Shown here: piece by piece, positions 37,301 through 46,327 of the stretch
How the letters are laid out: the number at the start of each line of letters is the position of its first letter
Numbering within the stretch: position 1 is the stretch's first letter
Assembly: GCA_035998445.1 (NCBI GenBank)
Contig: DASYHQ010000013.1
Coordinates: forward strand, 1 to 64,000
Source: Tepidisphaeraceae bacterium
GTDB taxonomy: Bacteria > Planctomycetota > Phycisphaerae > Tepidisphaerales > Tepidisphaeraceae
Direction: 5' to 3'
Length of the DNA: 64,000 nt
The notes under the pieces: model-generated
Database searches by the model: none
Told to the model about the DNA's origin: nothing
What the model saw: only the letters and a program-made list of their open reading frames with translations
Position numbers and translations under genes: made by a program

Positions 37301-38021
37301 GTCGGTCGTCGCTAAGCCCGCCGGTGCCACCGACCCGACGTTCAGCGCCAGCGGCACCAACGCCGCCCGCAACAGCGGCGTGACGTTCCCCGTCGTTGGC
37401 AGCTACACGCTTCGTGCGACGATCGTCAACGCCGCGGGCACAGCGGTAACGTCCGACGTGGCCGTCATGGTCAACGCGCCGGTCGCGGCACCAGCGGTCC
37501 AGAGCATCACCGTCAATGGCGGCGGTGGCACGGCCGCTGCCGCCCAGCGCAGCATGGTGACGAGCGTGACTTACGTGTTCAGCACGGCCGTGGCGCCGGC
37601 GGCGGGCGCGTTTAGCCTCACCCGTCGTGCCGATGGCCTGAGCGTCGCGCTTACCGTTGCTAACCCCTCGGGCGACGGCAAGATGTGGGTCCTGACCTTC
37701 GCTGGTGGCAGCGGGATCATCGCCGGCAGCCTGGCCGACGGCGTGTACGACGTGTCGGTCAACGCCGCGCAGGTGCGCGACGCCTACGGTCAACTCCTTA
37801 GCGGCGGCGGTCGGTCGCTGGCGTTCCACCGACTGTTCGGCGATCAGGACGGTGACCGAGACGTCGACGGCGTCGACTCGCTCCGCTTCCGCCAGAGCCA
37901 AGGCTCGACAACGGGCGATGCCACCTACCGTCCCTGGTTCGACTTCGACGCCGACGGCGACATCGATGGCGTCGACTCGCTCCGCTTCCGGCAGCGCCAG
38001 GGACTCTTTTACACCTATTGA
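34341..38021 (+). CDS. giant secreted beta-helix protein with P-domain and dockerin-like C-terminus
   Basis: The 1226-residue product starts with Arg/His-rich residues and IENLEARFLLTSYFVSTAGS, the LEPRxLL planctomycete extracellular motif (about 20-30). A right-handed beta-helix (about 30-675) follows: DEPLRTIQQAVNAAMPGDTV, RIHHNVIHDVMLRSFDSAAL, GGIVDHNVIYNTQRPI, QPDIGAYEYG. An SdrD-like linker (YRDGNRNASRDVGEPLLAGR) leads to a proprotein-convertase P-domain (about 745-885, IDHPWVGDLVGYLIAPDGTR). Ig/PKD-like segments come next. The last 60 residues hold two calcium-loop dockerin-like repeats, DQDGDRDVDGVDSLRFRQ and DFDADGDIDGVDSLRFRQRQ. It probably binds or cleaves an external polysaccharide and docks onto a cohesin-like partner. 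The gene is 23 nt after the hydrolase gene. Confidence 0.9.
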   Translation: MNHSVHARRCRRRSNASHWIENLEARFLLTSYFVSTAGSDVNPGTSIDEPLRTIQQAVNAAMPGDTVFVRGGTYRETVSTPRSGTALARITIQNYGDEVVTVSGTDVITGSWASVSNEVYRAPMPWNYQFENQVATYDSNQVFLDGQMMELARWPNQTGSDPNRPTNAFADSVTFSKSDPNLTSNDLATFHDTDFTDNPARWVGAKIWVNLSRTGWDGQGQTGTVVSATTGSITVKGIDTRGGTGPWSIGAGTEYYLFQPTLAALNNAGGIAAGLDRGEWFVDSASQQVYLRTPTGAAPVAGAVEAKRRTYGLNLDGDSHLTVKGINLFGTSLTTDNLAANRNVTGGVATASNILIDGMNARFVSHFTDQAGNYQMQWLQKSGLILSGTSITFQNGDVRNSAGSGISIFGRQNRVLNNVFRDLNFSVSEAGAVNFGKTYDPGNFVVISEDHEFAYNTVSHTPQQGINFRALKNSTNDPSDVRARIHHNVIHDVMLRSFDSAALDSFGTNHQYLRIDHNVIYNVTGGTNFGIYFDYASGGIVDHNVIYNTQRPININWNPATGNQNMWVLNNVAIAELPFLSGISSSSSTSGGSVIRNNIVSASLYTPSGAVVSNNILSSDALFIDATNANMALRNYQLKSTASTAVDAGASVAPYDDALADGPDADAIAQPDIGAYEYGVAPWAAGAGRVTVPSSWFIGGVAYRDGNRNASRDVGEPLLAGRSVYLDLNGNGLYDVASERSFTSTDVPKPVPDHNGSASGVATATLTVPAGSGTVAGVTVTISIDHPWVGDLVGYLIAPDGTRVQLMNRTGGSQDNFTNTTFTDAAGTAIANGVAPYTGSFRSTEPLAAFDGKAAGGTWTLRIEDHAGGDVGAIKAFSIRYGVTGDVATTTAADGSYAFYNLGSGNYTVRQVVPVGWSAVAPANGYVVTMIAGTSVVNRDFGSYENSTPTVATAAAVLPNPPTAGTAAAASVLGADANGAAHLTYAWSVVAKPAGATDPTFSASGTNAARNSGVTFPVVGSYTLRATIVNAAGTAVTSDVAVMVNAPVAAPAVQSITVNGGGGTAAAAQRSMVTSVTYVFSTAVAPAAGAFSLTRRADGLSVALTVANPSGDGKMWVLTFAGGSGIIAGSLADGVYDVSVNAAQVRDAYGQLLSGGGRSLAFHRLFGDQDGDRDVDGVDSLRFRQSQGSTTGDATYRPWFDFDADGDIDGVDSLRFRQRQGLFYTY

Positions 38022-38091
38022 TGACTGCCGTGGCCCGGTTCGCAGCGCACGACCCGTCGGAAATCGCGTTCGACACCTTTGGAGAGACGTT

Positions 38092-38703
38092 ATGCTGAGC
38101 AACACTTTTATCGCTGTTTTGGGTTCGACGATGCTGATTGGCGCAACCGCTGGCTGGTCCGACGCGGCGCTGCTGGTCCGCCCCGTGCAGTCCAGCTACA
38201 CCGCTGCGGCCAACGGGTCGGTGTCGGTCGTGGTGGAACTGGTGGAAACCGGTGGCACCACCGTTGTTCGGGACGGTGGCGGACTCTACAGCATCGGCTT
38301 TGGCCTGACGCGAACGGTCGGCGACGCGGTGGTCGCGGCCGCGGCGCGCAACATGGCGTTCGACCGGCAGAACAGCGGTTCGACAACCGTGTTTCCCACG
38401 CTGACGTACCAGCTTTGGGCCGAGCAGGACGACAACTTCGGCGACGCCGGGCCAGGCGCAGGCGGGTCGGCCGTCGTTGCGCTGGCCACGCTGACGGTCG
38501 ACGCCGGGGCCACGGGCGGCACGTTCCAACTCGGCGACTTCGGGCCCAGTGACCAGAACGTCCTCTACAGCGGCGACGGGCTGGACGGCAGCCTCTCCTA
38601 CGGGTCGTTCACCGTCACCGCCACCACCGCCGTGCCCGAACCGGCGACCTTCATGACAGTAACGCTCGGCGTCGCCACGCTAATGCTACGCCGCCGACGT
38701 TGA
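38092..38703 (+). CDS. small PEP-CTERM protein
   Basis: I start at ATG 38092 (GGAGAG upstream). The 203-residue protein has a signal peptide (FIAVLGSTMLIGATAGWSDA), then a single beta-sandwich-like domain (VRPVQSSYTAAANGSVSVVV, TVFPTLTYQLWAEQDDNFGD, ALATLTVDAGATGGTFQLGD). It ends VPEPATFMTVTLGVATLMLR plus arginines. The domain looks like the cohesin-type Ig fold seen in short PEP-CTERM proteins. That would make it a possible partner for the dockerin-like repeats of the gene just upstream, but this is inference. Its stop overlaps the open frame of the next gene. Confidence 0.85.
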   Translation: MLSNTFIAVLGSTMLIGATAGWSDAALLVRPVQSSYTAAANGSVSVVVELVETGGTTVVRDGGGLYSIGFGLTRTVGDAVVAAAARNMAFDRQNSGSTTVFPTLTYQLWAEQDDNFGDAGPGAGGSAVVALATLTVDAGATGGTFQLGDFGPSDQNVLYSGDGLDGSLSYGSFTVTATTAVPEPATFMTVTLGVATLMLRRRR

Positions 38704-38774
38704 ACACGGCGCGCTGCCCGCAACATATGCTACCGTGCCAGTCCGGATCCGCTTGTCTTACGAGAACCTGTTGC

Positions 38775-41700
38775 ATGCTGAAGAGTCTTAAATTGCAGTT
38801 GGCATTTCTGTTCGCCTTCGTGATGGCGGTCGGCCCGGCGCACGCCGAGCCGTTGCCACCGATCCAGAGCGGGTTCGACGCACCGGATTCGGGACAATGG
38901 TTTTCAGGTTGGACGGCGGGCGACCCGGCAGTGGTGTCGCGGGTCACTGAGCAGGGCACCTCGTTCGTGCGTCTGCAACTGAAGCACCAGGGCAGCGCCA
39001 TGATCGAGCGGTCGATCGCGATCGACCCGGCTTGGCAATCTGTCGAGGTGACGTCACGGCTGCGCGGCAAGGACGTTGCGCCCGGCGAGAAGAACTACGA
39101 AACGCCGATGGTGCAGGTGATCTTCAAGGACGCCGCCGGTGAACTGGTCGGCGGTTGGCCGACGAAGTTGCAGGTGGCCGCGGATGCCGATTGGCACGAA
39201 CAACGACACGTGTACGCAGTTCCGGACGGGGCGGCGAACGTCGTGCTTCAATTGTTCATCCTGAACAGCGCCGGCACCTTCGAAGTGGATTGGGTCAGGC
39301 TGAAACCTCTACGTAAGGACGAACAGCCGAGCGCCGCAGGACAGACGTTGCGGTGGGACTTCGAGAAGCTTGGCAGCGGTTGGCCCGTTGGGTTCTCGCG
39401 AGGTGACCAGAGCCAAGTTTCGATCGTCGAAGAGGCAGGCAATCACTTCCTACGCGTTAACCGCCGGACGAAGGACGAGTCGGCAATTATCTCCAATTCG
39501 ATCGTCGTCGATCCAAAATGGTCAGCCGTGACCGTCGGCGCGCGCGTGAGGATGGCAGACCTGCAGAAGGGCGAACAAGCCTGGATGACGGGAAATGTCC
39601 AGAGTGCCTTCTTCGACAACTCGGGCGAGCAGGTGGGTGGCTGGCCACCCAAGATCGGCGCTCAGGCCGATATGGACTGGTCGCCGCGCACCCAGCGTTA
39701 CGATGTTCCACCTGGCGCCGCGACGTTGCGGGTAGACATCGGCATGTGGGGCTCATCCGGTCGGTTTGATGTGGACGACCTCACGATCACGCCGCATGGG
39801 CCTAGCGACCTGCCTGCCGGTGAACGGCCACGGTGGGGGGAGGAACCGGTCGTCGCGCTCGGCGAACATCGAAGTGAGATCGTCCTGAACGGCCTGTGGC
39901 GCTTCGTGCCCGGCACAATCAAAGAGCCACAGGAGCGGCATCTGGGTTGGGTGCGCGTGCCCGCCAGTTGGCATGCTAGTGCGGGGCCCGGAATGGTCGT
40001 GCGCGGAGCCGAGTGGGGCCAGATCGACCTGAAGGAACTTCAGGCCGCCACCTACGAGCGGCCGATCGAGGTGCCACGCGATTGGGACGGTCGAGCCGTC
40101 GTGCTTCGACTCGATCGCGTCAGCACCGATGCGGTGGTCTACGTGGACGATAAGCGCGTCGGTGAAATCCACTGGCCCTCCGGCGAGGTCGATCTAACCT
40201 CGCTCGTGTCGCCGGGGAAGAAGCACTCGCTGCGCATCGACGTCTTCGCGACCCAGCACGACGAGGAGGTGCTGGAGTTCATGGAGACGATGGACCTTCA
40301 GGTGACGCGCCGCAAGAGCACGCTTGAGACGCGGGGGCTTACCGGAGACGTCGTGCTGCTTTCGCGTCCGCGGGGCGCCCATCTGACCGATGTCGCCGTC
40401 GTTACCTCAGTCCGCAAGAAGCAACTCAGCGTCGACATTGAACTGCGCGACGTCGCGACCGCCGGACGGGCGACCGTGTCGGCCGAGGTGATTGACCGCG
40501 CCACGGGCGACATTGTCAAGGCGTTTCGCGATACCGTGCAGGTTGAAGCGGTCGCGACGCAACGGGTGCGCGCGGGTTGGGACTGGGCGGACCCAAAGCT
40601 ATGGGATGTCGGACAGCCGAACCTGTATGACCTGCGGTTGACCATCACGAACGATGGCGATCTGCGCGACTCGCAGCGGGTCACGTTCGGGTTCCGTGAA
40701 TTCTGGACAGAGGGCAAGCAGTTCATCCTGAACGGTACGGCGATCCGCCTGCGACCGTTCCTTGCCCCCAACGGCTACTTCGCGTTCGACGGAGTTCCAT
40801 CAGCGGCCGCAGGACGATTGGCAGGGCTGCAGAAGTCGGGCTTCAACTTCATCGAGGTCTGGCCGAACGACATCACCCGCCGTGGCAGCGACCATACGTT
40901 CGACGTGTGGTACCGCGAGGCCGACAAGCTCGGCCTGCTAATCTCGGGCGTCCTGCCAACGGTGAACGGGGCGATCATCGACTCCAACTGGCGTCAGATC
41001 TGGAACACCGAGCGCGGCAAGACCGCCTGGCAGCCGCGCGTCGCGGACCACCTGCGCGGTCGAAGGAACAGTCCCAGCGTGGTTATGTGGGCGATCAGCG
41101 GCAATTTCTTCGGTCACTCGCACGATCAGAACCCGCGAATGATCGGCCGGCGGGGCGTGTATGACGAAAAGCCTGCACGCGTAGCCGGTCGCGAAGCGGT
41201 CGAGATCGCCCGCGCGCTCGACCCGACGCGCGCCATCATCACGCACCAGGGTGGCGACGTGGGCGACGTCCACACGATCAACATGTACCTGAACCTCATC
41301 CCGCTGCAGGAGCGCGAGGAGTGGCTCAGCGAATGGGTCGAATCGGGCGAGATGCCGCTAATGCCCGTCGAGTTTGGCGTGCCGCAGTTCAACACCTACC
41401 TGCGCGGCCGCAACGGCTTCGGCGGCAGCATCCTCACCGAGCCTTGGCTGACGGAGTTTGCGGCAATCTACTTCGGCCGTGAAGCCTACGCCGCCGAACC
41501 CGACGAGTACCGACAGGGGATGCGCACGCGGTTCAAGCAGGAGCAAGAGTACGCGAGCTGGCACGCTGGCAGCGAGCTGCTCGGTCAATCCGAGAACATG
41601 CAGCGGTTGACCAGCCTGTTCATCAAGAACACCTGGCGCACCTGGCGGACGTGGGGCATCACGGGTGGCATGATCCCGTGGGACCAAGGCTACATCTGGT

Positions 41701-44009
41701 CGCACCATGCCGATCAGAACACGACAGAGGACCTCGCCTTCGTTCCGGGCCAGCGCGGCCGATATGCGCCTACGCTGCCTCTGCACGCGAAGGCAACCTT
41801 CCAGCCGCCGCACTCCAAGCTAACGCCAAGCGGCAAGGTGTTTGTGGCCAATGGTGGCACGACGCTCGCGTGGATCGCCGGTGGCAATGCCGAGCACTTC
41901 ACCGACAAGGACCACCTGTTTACCGCGAGCGATCGGGTATCAAAGCAGATCGCGATCATCAATGACGAACGCGTTGAACTTCCATACGCGGGCACGTGGC
42001 GGGCCAGCGTAGCTGGCCGAGAAGTTGCCAGTGGCAAGGTCGCGGGGCGAATCCTTCCCGCCACCAACCGGTTCGAGCCGATCGAGTTCACCTTGCCCGC
42101 AGACGCCACCGAACCGAAGCAGGCGGGCGAGATCATCATCGAGATGCTAATCGGCCAGACCAGCCACACCGACACGTTTGCGTTTCGCACGTTCAAGCAA
42201 CCCGTCCCCACCAAGCGCACCGTGGCCGCGGTCGATCCGCGAGGCCTCTCGACGAAGATGCTGCGATCGGTTGGTGCGGAGGTGGCTGGCTTGGATGCGG
42301 CTGGTACAGCATCACCTGTTGTCATCGGACGGCAGGCGTTGGACGGAGATCCGAACGCGCTCGGGCAACTCGAAGCGCAAATTCGGGCCGGTCGTACTGT
42401 GATCGTCTTCTCGCAGTCGCAGGAAGTCCTGTCTCGCTATTTCGGCTTCCGAACCTCACCACACGTATCGCGGCGCGTGTTCCGAGTCGACGAAGGTCAT
42501 CCGATCACGGCTGGTCTGGACGACGCCGACTTGCGCGACTGGAACGGCTCGTCGACGCTGATCGAGCCGAAGCCCGATATGACCGGGCCAAACGTAAAGC
42601 TTGGCGCGTCGTCACCCTATTACGGATGGCACTGGGGCAACCGTGGCTCCGTCGCCACGGGTGCGATCGAGAAACCGCACCACAGCGGCTGGACGCCAAT
42701 TCTCGAATGCGAGTTTGACCTGGCGTATTCGCCGTTGATGGAATTGCAGGTGGGCAAGGGGCGGGTGATCTGGTGTCAGTTGGATCTGGAAGATCAGATC
42801 CACACGCCGTCGGCTCGAATCCTGCTCGACCAGTTGCTCTCCTATGCTGCCAAACCGAGCGAGCGGTCGTCCGCGCCTGCCGTGTACATCGGCGATGACG
42901 CCGGACAGAAGATGCTTGCATCGCTGGCGCTATCGTTCGAGGTTGCTGAAGGGCTGCCGGACGCTGGGCAATTGGTGATCTTAGGGAGTGGTGCATCGGT
43001 ATCCGATGAGGCGCTACGGTCGTACATCGAGCAAGGTGGGCGCGTGCTGGTGCTGGCTCAGGACGCCGAGAGTGGCCGGCTCGGCGTAAGTTACGAAAGT
43101 GGCAGCACGACGGGCGCGCTTGCGCTACCGAGTTGGCCGGAGACAAACGGGCTATCGCCGTCGGATCTGCGCCTGCGGAACACGGCCGACCTGAACCGGA
43201 TTCGCTCGGGTGGCGAGGTGGCAGCCAACGGATTGCTGTCACGATTGGCGATCGGGCGCGGCGTGGCGGTCTTCACTCAGATTGATCCGACGGCGCTCGA
43301 CGCCGACAGCAAGACGTACATGCGCTTTAGCCGCTGGCGCCAGACGAGGGCGCTGTCGCAGTTGCTTGCCAACATGGGTGGCCAGTTCATTGCGGACCGT
43401 CGCGTCTTCAAGCCTGTCGACGCGGTTGAACCGTCCGTCGATCTCGCCGGAACGTGGCGCGCCAAGTACGTTACGCGCATCGAAGACCCCAACGGCGACC
43501 TCCACCCCGATCCCGGCATGTCCGAATCGGCCGAGGCGCTGTTGGCGGTGACGGTGGCTGACGATGAGTGGGACAAAGTGAAGGCCCCGGGTTCGCTCGA
43601 GGACCTCGGAGCGCCTTGGGCCGCGGCCAACGGTGAGATCGTGCTGCGGAAGACGATCGACGTAACCGAAGCGATGGCCGCGCGGGACCTTGTCCTGGAA
43701 CTCGGTCCCATCGACGATTTCGACGTCACCTTCGTCAACGGCCAACGCGTCGGCGGCAGCCCGGATAGCGCCACGAGCCAGTGGAACGTCGATCGCAAGT
43801 ACGCCTTGCCCGCGGGCCTGATCAAGCCCGGCAAGAACGTGATCGCCATTCGCCTATGGGATCAGTTTGGCGGTGGCGGGTTCAACGGCCCGGCCCCCAA
43901 GATGAAGCTCGCGCCAACGCCAACGATCGATGCGGCGCCGCTGTATCATGCTGACTACCGCACGGACTACGAGCTGGGCGATGATCCGTATCGGTACTAC
44001 CGCTGGTAG
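38775..44009 (+). CDS. giant secreted GH2-like protein with duplicated N-terminal domain
   Basis: I choose ATG 38775, which opens a signal peptide (LKLQLAFLFAFVMAVGPAHA); a TTG at 38700 adds non-signal residues. The mature 1744-residue chain has two tandem carbohydrate-binding-type domains (about 28-195 and 195-350). GH2 modules follow: a jelly-roll (WVRVPASWHASAGPGMVVRG, TYERPIEVPRDWDGRAVVLR), an Ig domain, and a barrel (FNFIEVWPNDITRRGSDHTF). At the GH2 acid/base site (consensus SNE) it has VVMWAISGNFFGHSHD, with no Glu. MPVEFGVPQFNTY may carry the nucleophile. Next are a glutamine-amidotransferase-like segment (TVIVFSQSQEVLSRYFGF, VDEGHPITAGLDDADL) and a C-terminal GH2-type jelly-roll. Specificity and even activity are uncertain. 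Confidence 0.85.
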   Translation: MLKSLKLQLAFLFAFVMAVGPAHAEPLPPIQSGFDAPDSGQWFSGWTAGDPAVVSRVTEQGTSFVRLQLKHQGSAMIERSIAIDPAWQSVEVTSRLRGKDVAPGEKNYETPMVQVIFKDAAGELVGGWPTKLQVAADADWHEQRHVYAVPDGAANVVLQLFILNSAGTFEVDWVRLKPLRKDEQPSAAGQTLRWDFEKLGSGWPVGFSRGDQSQVSIVEEAGNHFLRVNRRTKDESAIISNSIVVDPKWSAVTVGARVRMADLQKGEQAWMTGNVQSAFFDNSGEQVGGWPPKIGAQADMDWSPRTQRYDVPPGAATLRVDIGMWGSSGRFDVDDLTITPHGPSDLPAGERPRWGEEPVVALGEHRSEIVLNGLWRFVPGTIKEPQERHLGWVRVPASWHASAGPGMVVRGAEWGQIDLKELQAATYERPIEVPRDWDGRAVVLRLDRVSTDAVVYVDDKRVGEIHWPSGEVDLTSLVSPGKKHSLRIDVFATQHDEEVLEFMETMDLQVTRRKSTLETRGLTGDVVLLSRPRGAHLTDVAVVTSVRKKQLSVDIELRDVATAGRATVSAEVIDRATGDIVKAFRDTVQVEAVATQRVRAGWDWADPKLWDVGQPNLYDLRLTITNDGDLRDSQRVTFGFREFWTEGKQFILNGTAIRLRPFLAPNGYFAFDGVPSAAAGRLAGLQKSGFNFIEVWPNDITRRGSDHTFDVWYREADKLGLLISGVLPTVNGAIIDSNWRQIWNTERGKTAWQPRVADHLRGRRNSPSVVMWAISGNFFGHSHDQNPRMIGRRGVYDEKPARVAGREAVEIARALDPTRAIITHQGGDVGDVHTINMYLNLIPLQEREEWLSEWVESGEMPLMPVEFGVPQFNTYLRGRNGFGGSILTEPWLTEFAAIYFGREAYAAEPDEYRQGMRTRFKQEQEYASWHAGSELLGQSENMQRLTSLFIKNTWRTWRTWGITGGMIPWDQGYIWSHHADQNTTEDLAFVPGQRGRYAPTLPLHAKATFQPPHSKLTPSGKVFVANGGTTLAWIAGGNAEHFTDKDHLFTASDRVSKQIAIINDERVELPYAGTWRASVAGREVASGKVAGRILPATNRFEPIEFTLPADATEPKQAGEIIIEMLIGQTSHTDTFAFRTFKQPVPTKRTVAAVDPRGLSTKMLRSVGAEVAGLDAAGTASPVVIGRQALDGDPNALGQLEAQIRAGRTVIVFSQSQEVLSRYFGFRTSPHVSRRVFRVDEGHPITAGLDDADLRDWNGSSTLIEPKPDMTGPNVKLGASSPYYGWHWGNRGSVATGAIEKPHHSGWTPILECEFDLAYSPLMELQVGKGRVIWCQLDLEDQIHTPSARILLDQLLSYAAKPSERSSAPAVYIGDDAGQKMLASLALSFEVAEGLPDAGQLVILGSGASVSDEALRSYIEQGGRVLVLAQDAESGRLGVSYESGSTTGALALPSWPETNGLSPSDLRLRNTADLNRIRSGGEVAANGLLSRLAIGRGVAVFTQIDPTALDADSKTYMRFSRWRQTRALSQLLANMGGQFIADRRVFKPVDAVEPSVDLAGTWRAKYVTRIEDPNGDLHPDPGMSESAEALLAVTVADDEWDKVKAPGSLEDLGAPWAAANGEIVLRKTIDVTEAMAARDLVLELGPIDDFDVTFVNGQRVGGSPDSATSQWNVDRKYALPAGLIKPGKNVIAIRLWDQFGGGGFNGPAPKMKLAPTPTIDAAPLYHADYRTDYELGDDPYRYYRW

Positions 44010-44115
44010 GGCGGCCCGCGGTGCATCGTCGCACAGGTCACCTGCTGGGCGGCAAAGGTCCTGCGTCGATTCCAGACGGCCGCGCGAGGTCGAGCAGACT
44101 TTCGCGTAAGACCTT

Positions 44116-46182
44116 TCAGTTGCCGAACACTGTCATCTTTGCCCCTTGGTCCGCGACGAACGTCGCGCTGATCTTGGCTCGCCCATCCGGCAAACGTTCT
44201 ACGCGGACGCCATCGTGGCACCACGGTTCACCCATCGCGACCGGATGCTCGGTGACGTAGACGTACGTCCCTGGCACGTTGGCGAACGCGCAGACAATGC
44301 CGCGACCGGTCGCAGGGTTCAGCTTCTCATGCCATTCAGGCGTCGCGCCCGTAGTCCCGTTTCGCACGGGTGGTGCGGCGGCGACATCATCGCGCACCGC
44401 TTTGTACGCGGCCACGCCGTCGCCGATTCGCTTGACGCCCTCGGGCGAGATCGCCAGCAGATCGCCCCAGATGCCGTTCTGCCCGAGCACGAGCGAGGCT
44501 ACACAGTTGTCCTGACTGCCGGCAGGATCGTCGGGCAGGTAGTGAGTCAGAAACAGGTTCGACGGGATCCACCGGTCGAACGCAAGCGGGTAGCGCATGA
44601 ACCACGGTCGCGCACGGCCGGGGTAGAACAGCAGGTTCGCGTTGCCGTCGGCAATGTTAGCGCGGGGGATATTGAAGTCCCAGAAGTACGGACCGTTGTT
44701 GACGAGAAAGAACTTGCCGACGGCGAGAAAGCTAAGCCCGAAGCAGCGGCCGCGTTCGGTCATGTCGAAGTCAACGATGGCGCCGGGGCATGCCTCGGTC
44801 AGCCGCTCGACGATCTTGCTGAGGTAGATCGGGAGTTGGTAGGCGCACGCGTCACGCCGCTCGTCAACTGAGTGTTCGGGCCCACCATGGTTGTGGCCGG
44901 AGGCGTCGCAGTCGTACTGGCTGATGGCGTCCCACTTGAAGTACGTGACACCCACCTCACGCGACAGCCGGATCAACTCGTCGGCGAACCGGCGCCAATA
45001 CCGGCTGACGAGACACAACCGCAAAGAGGCCGGCGTCTCCCAGATCTCGTGCACCTTTGGCTCACCGTCGCCCTGGCGCGTCACGCAATCGCGGTGTTCC
45101 TTGTACGCCGCGCTGTCCAGCGCAGCGGCGCTGTCAAACCATAGTCCCAGCTTCATTCCGTGCTGGTCCAGCCGTTGTTTGACGGTCCGCAGGTTATCGG
45201 TGAATCGATCCGGATTCACCTGCCAATCCCCCGTGTGCGCGAACCAGCCGGTGTCGATCACGAACACCTCGATCCCCATCCGGTGCGCCACTTCGATCTC
45301 GGCCAAGATGCGTTCCTGCCGCATGTCGGCCAGGTATGGCTTTTTGTGCCAGTTGAAGTTGCGCTCCTGGAAGTTCCAGGTGTTGTAGAAGACGTAAGGC
45401 TTGCGCGTCTCAAGGTTCTCGCATTGGTGCAGCCGAACGAATTCACGAAACTGCGTCGCGATCTGGTCGCGGTGGCCGGCGACGATCGCAACATCGAACC
45501 AGACACTTTCGAAGGGGTCAGACGGTCCCAGCAGTTGGCCGTTCAGGCAGTTTCCTTTCACGCCGTTCAGCGTGACCGTCCGGTCGGCCGTGAGGTCGAA
45601 GCGGAGGTAGGCATCGGGGAATGTTGAACCGTGCTCGTAAGCGAACAGCACATGCGCGTGCCCGTCGCCTGCAAGCAGAATCGGGCCCATAATGCCAAGA
45701 CTGGCGTCGAACTCCTTCTGCCGAACGGGCACTTCGTTCGGTGCAAAACTGTGGACGAGGTCGACGAACTCGCTCAGACGCACCTCGGTAACGTCAGGCC
45801 AGGCTGACAGTGAGAACTGCGCATAAGTCGGCACGTCGCCAGCCGTACGATTGGTGAGGCGCCGCGGCCGTTTCGATTCGATCGTGTAACGAAATCGGAC
45901 GACCGGGCTGTCCGCCGCGACACGGAATGTGATCGTGATCGACAGGCCATCGCCGACATGGCCCACGTCGCCACGCCATTGGTGTTCAACGACACCGTTG
46001 CGAAGCGTGCGCGGCTCCACGCTCGGCTTGAGCGATGCCGGGCGCATCGCGACGCGCTCGCCGTCGATCACCAGGGATGGGGCGGCGAACGCCAATGCGT
46101 GTTCGCCCGTGCGGGCGACGCATCGCCAGAGCGTGTCGTCGTTCGCGGGAAGAAGGTCGATCGTGAGGTGATCGTTGTTCAT
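44116..46182 (-). CDS. GH36-like alpha-galactosidase family protein
   Basis: This 688-residue minus-strand protein has an N-terminal beta-sandwich (VEHQWRGDVGHVGDGLSITI) and a barrel with GH36/melibiase landmarks: YVFYNTWNFQERNFNW, GIEVFVIDTGWFAHTGDWQV, DQHGMKLGLWFDSAA, a probable nucleophile Asp near 418 in VTYFKWDAISQYDCDASGHN, and a downstream FDMTERGRCFGLSF. The C-terminal beta domain is VYVTEHPVAMGEPW. No signal peptide is present, so it should act in the cytoplasm on imported alpha-galactoside-like sugars. It lies 145 nt downstream of, and in the same direction as, the XylR-type regulator, and converges with the 1744-aa gene. The ribosome site is weak. Confidence 0.87.
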   Translation of the reverse strand: MNNDHLTIDLLPANDDTLWRCVARTGEHALAFAAPSLVIDGERVAMRPASLKPSVEPRTLRNGVVEHQWRGDVGHVGDGLSITITFRVAADSPVVRFRYTIESKRPRRLTNRTAGDVPTYAQFSLSAWPDVTEVRLSEFVDLVHSFAPNEVPVRQKEFDASLGIMGPILLAGDGHAHVLFAYEHGSTFPDAYLRFDLTADRTVTLNGVKGNCLNGQLLGPSDPFESVWFDVAIVAGHRDQIATQFREFVRLHQCENLETRKPYVFYNTWNFQERNFNWHKKPYLADMRQERILAEIEVAHRMGIEVFVIDTGWFAHTGDWQVNPDRFTDNLRTVKQRLDQHGMKLGLWFDSAAALDSAAYKEHRDCVTRQGDGEPKVHEIWETPASLRLCLVSRYWRRFADELIRLSREVGVTYFKWDAISQYDCDASGHNHGGPEHSVDERRDACAYQLPIYLSKIVERLTEACPGAIVDFDMTERGRCFGLSFLAVGKFFLVNNGPYFWDFNIPRANIADGNANLLFYPGRARPWFMRYPLAFDRWIPSNLFLTHYLPDDPAGSQDNCVASLVLGQNGIWGDLLAISPEGVKRIGDGVAAYKAVRDDVAAAPPVRNGTTGATPEWHEKLNPATGRGIVCAFANVPGTYVYVTEHPVAMGEPWCHDGVRVERLPDGRAKISATFVADQGAKMTVFGN

Positions 46183-46327
46183 GGAGGTTTACCTGCAGGA
46201 TAAGACGTGGAGCACATGTCAGCGTTGTTCGCCGACGGGAGCGACTATGTAACCCAAGCGGGCAGGAATCGGAAGAGGGGCGTCACGTGGACATCTCGGC
46301 CGCTAATGAAGCTGGTAGACGGTGGCG

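Noticed and set aside
36867-38105. 412-codon minus-strand frame
   Set aside because: Antisense to the P-domain and dockerin region; no protein-like features.
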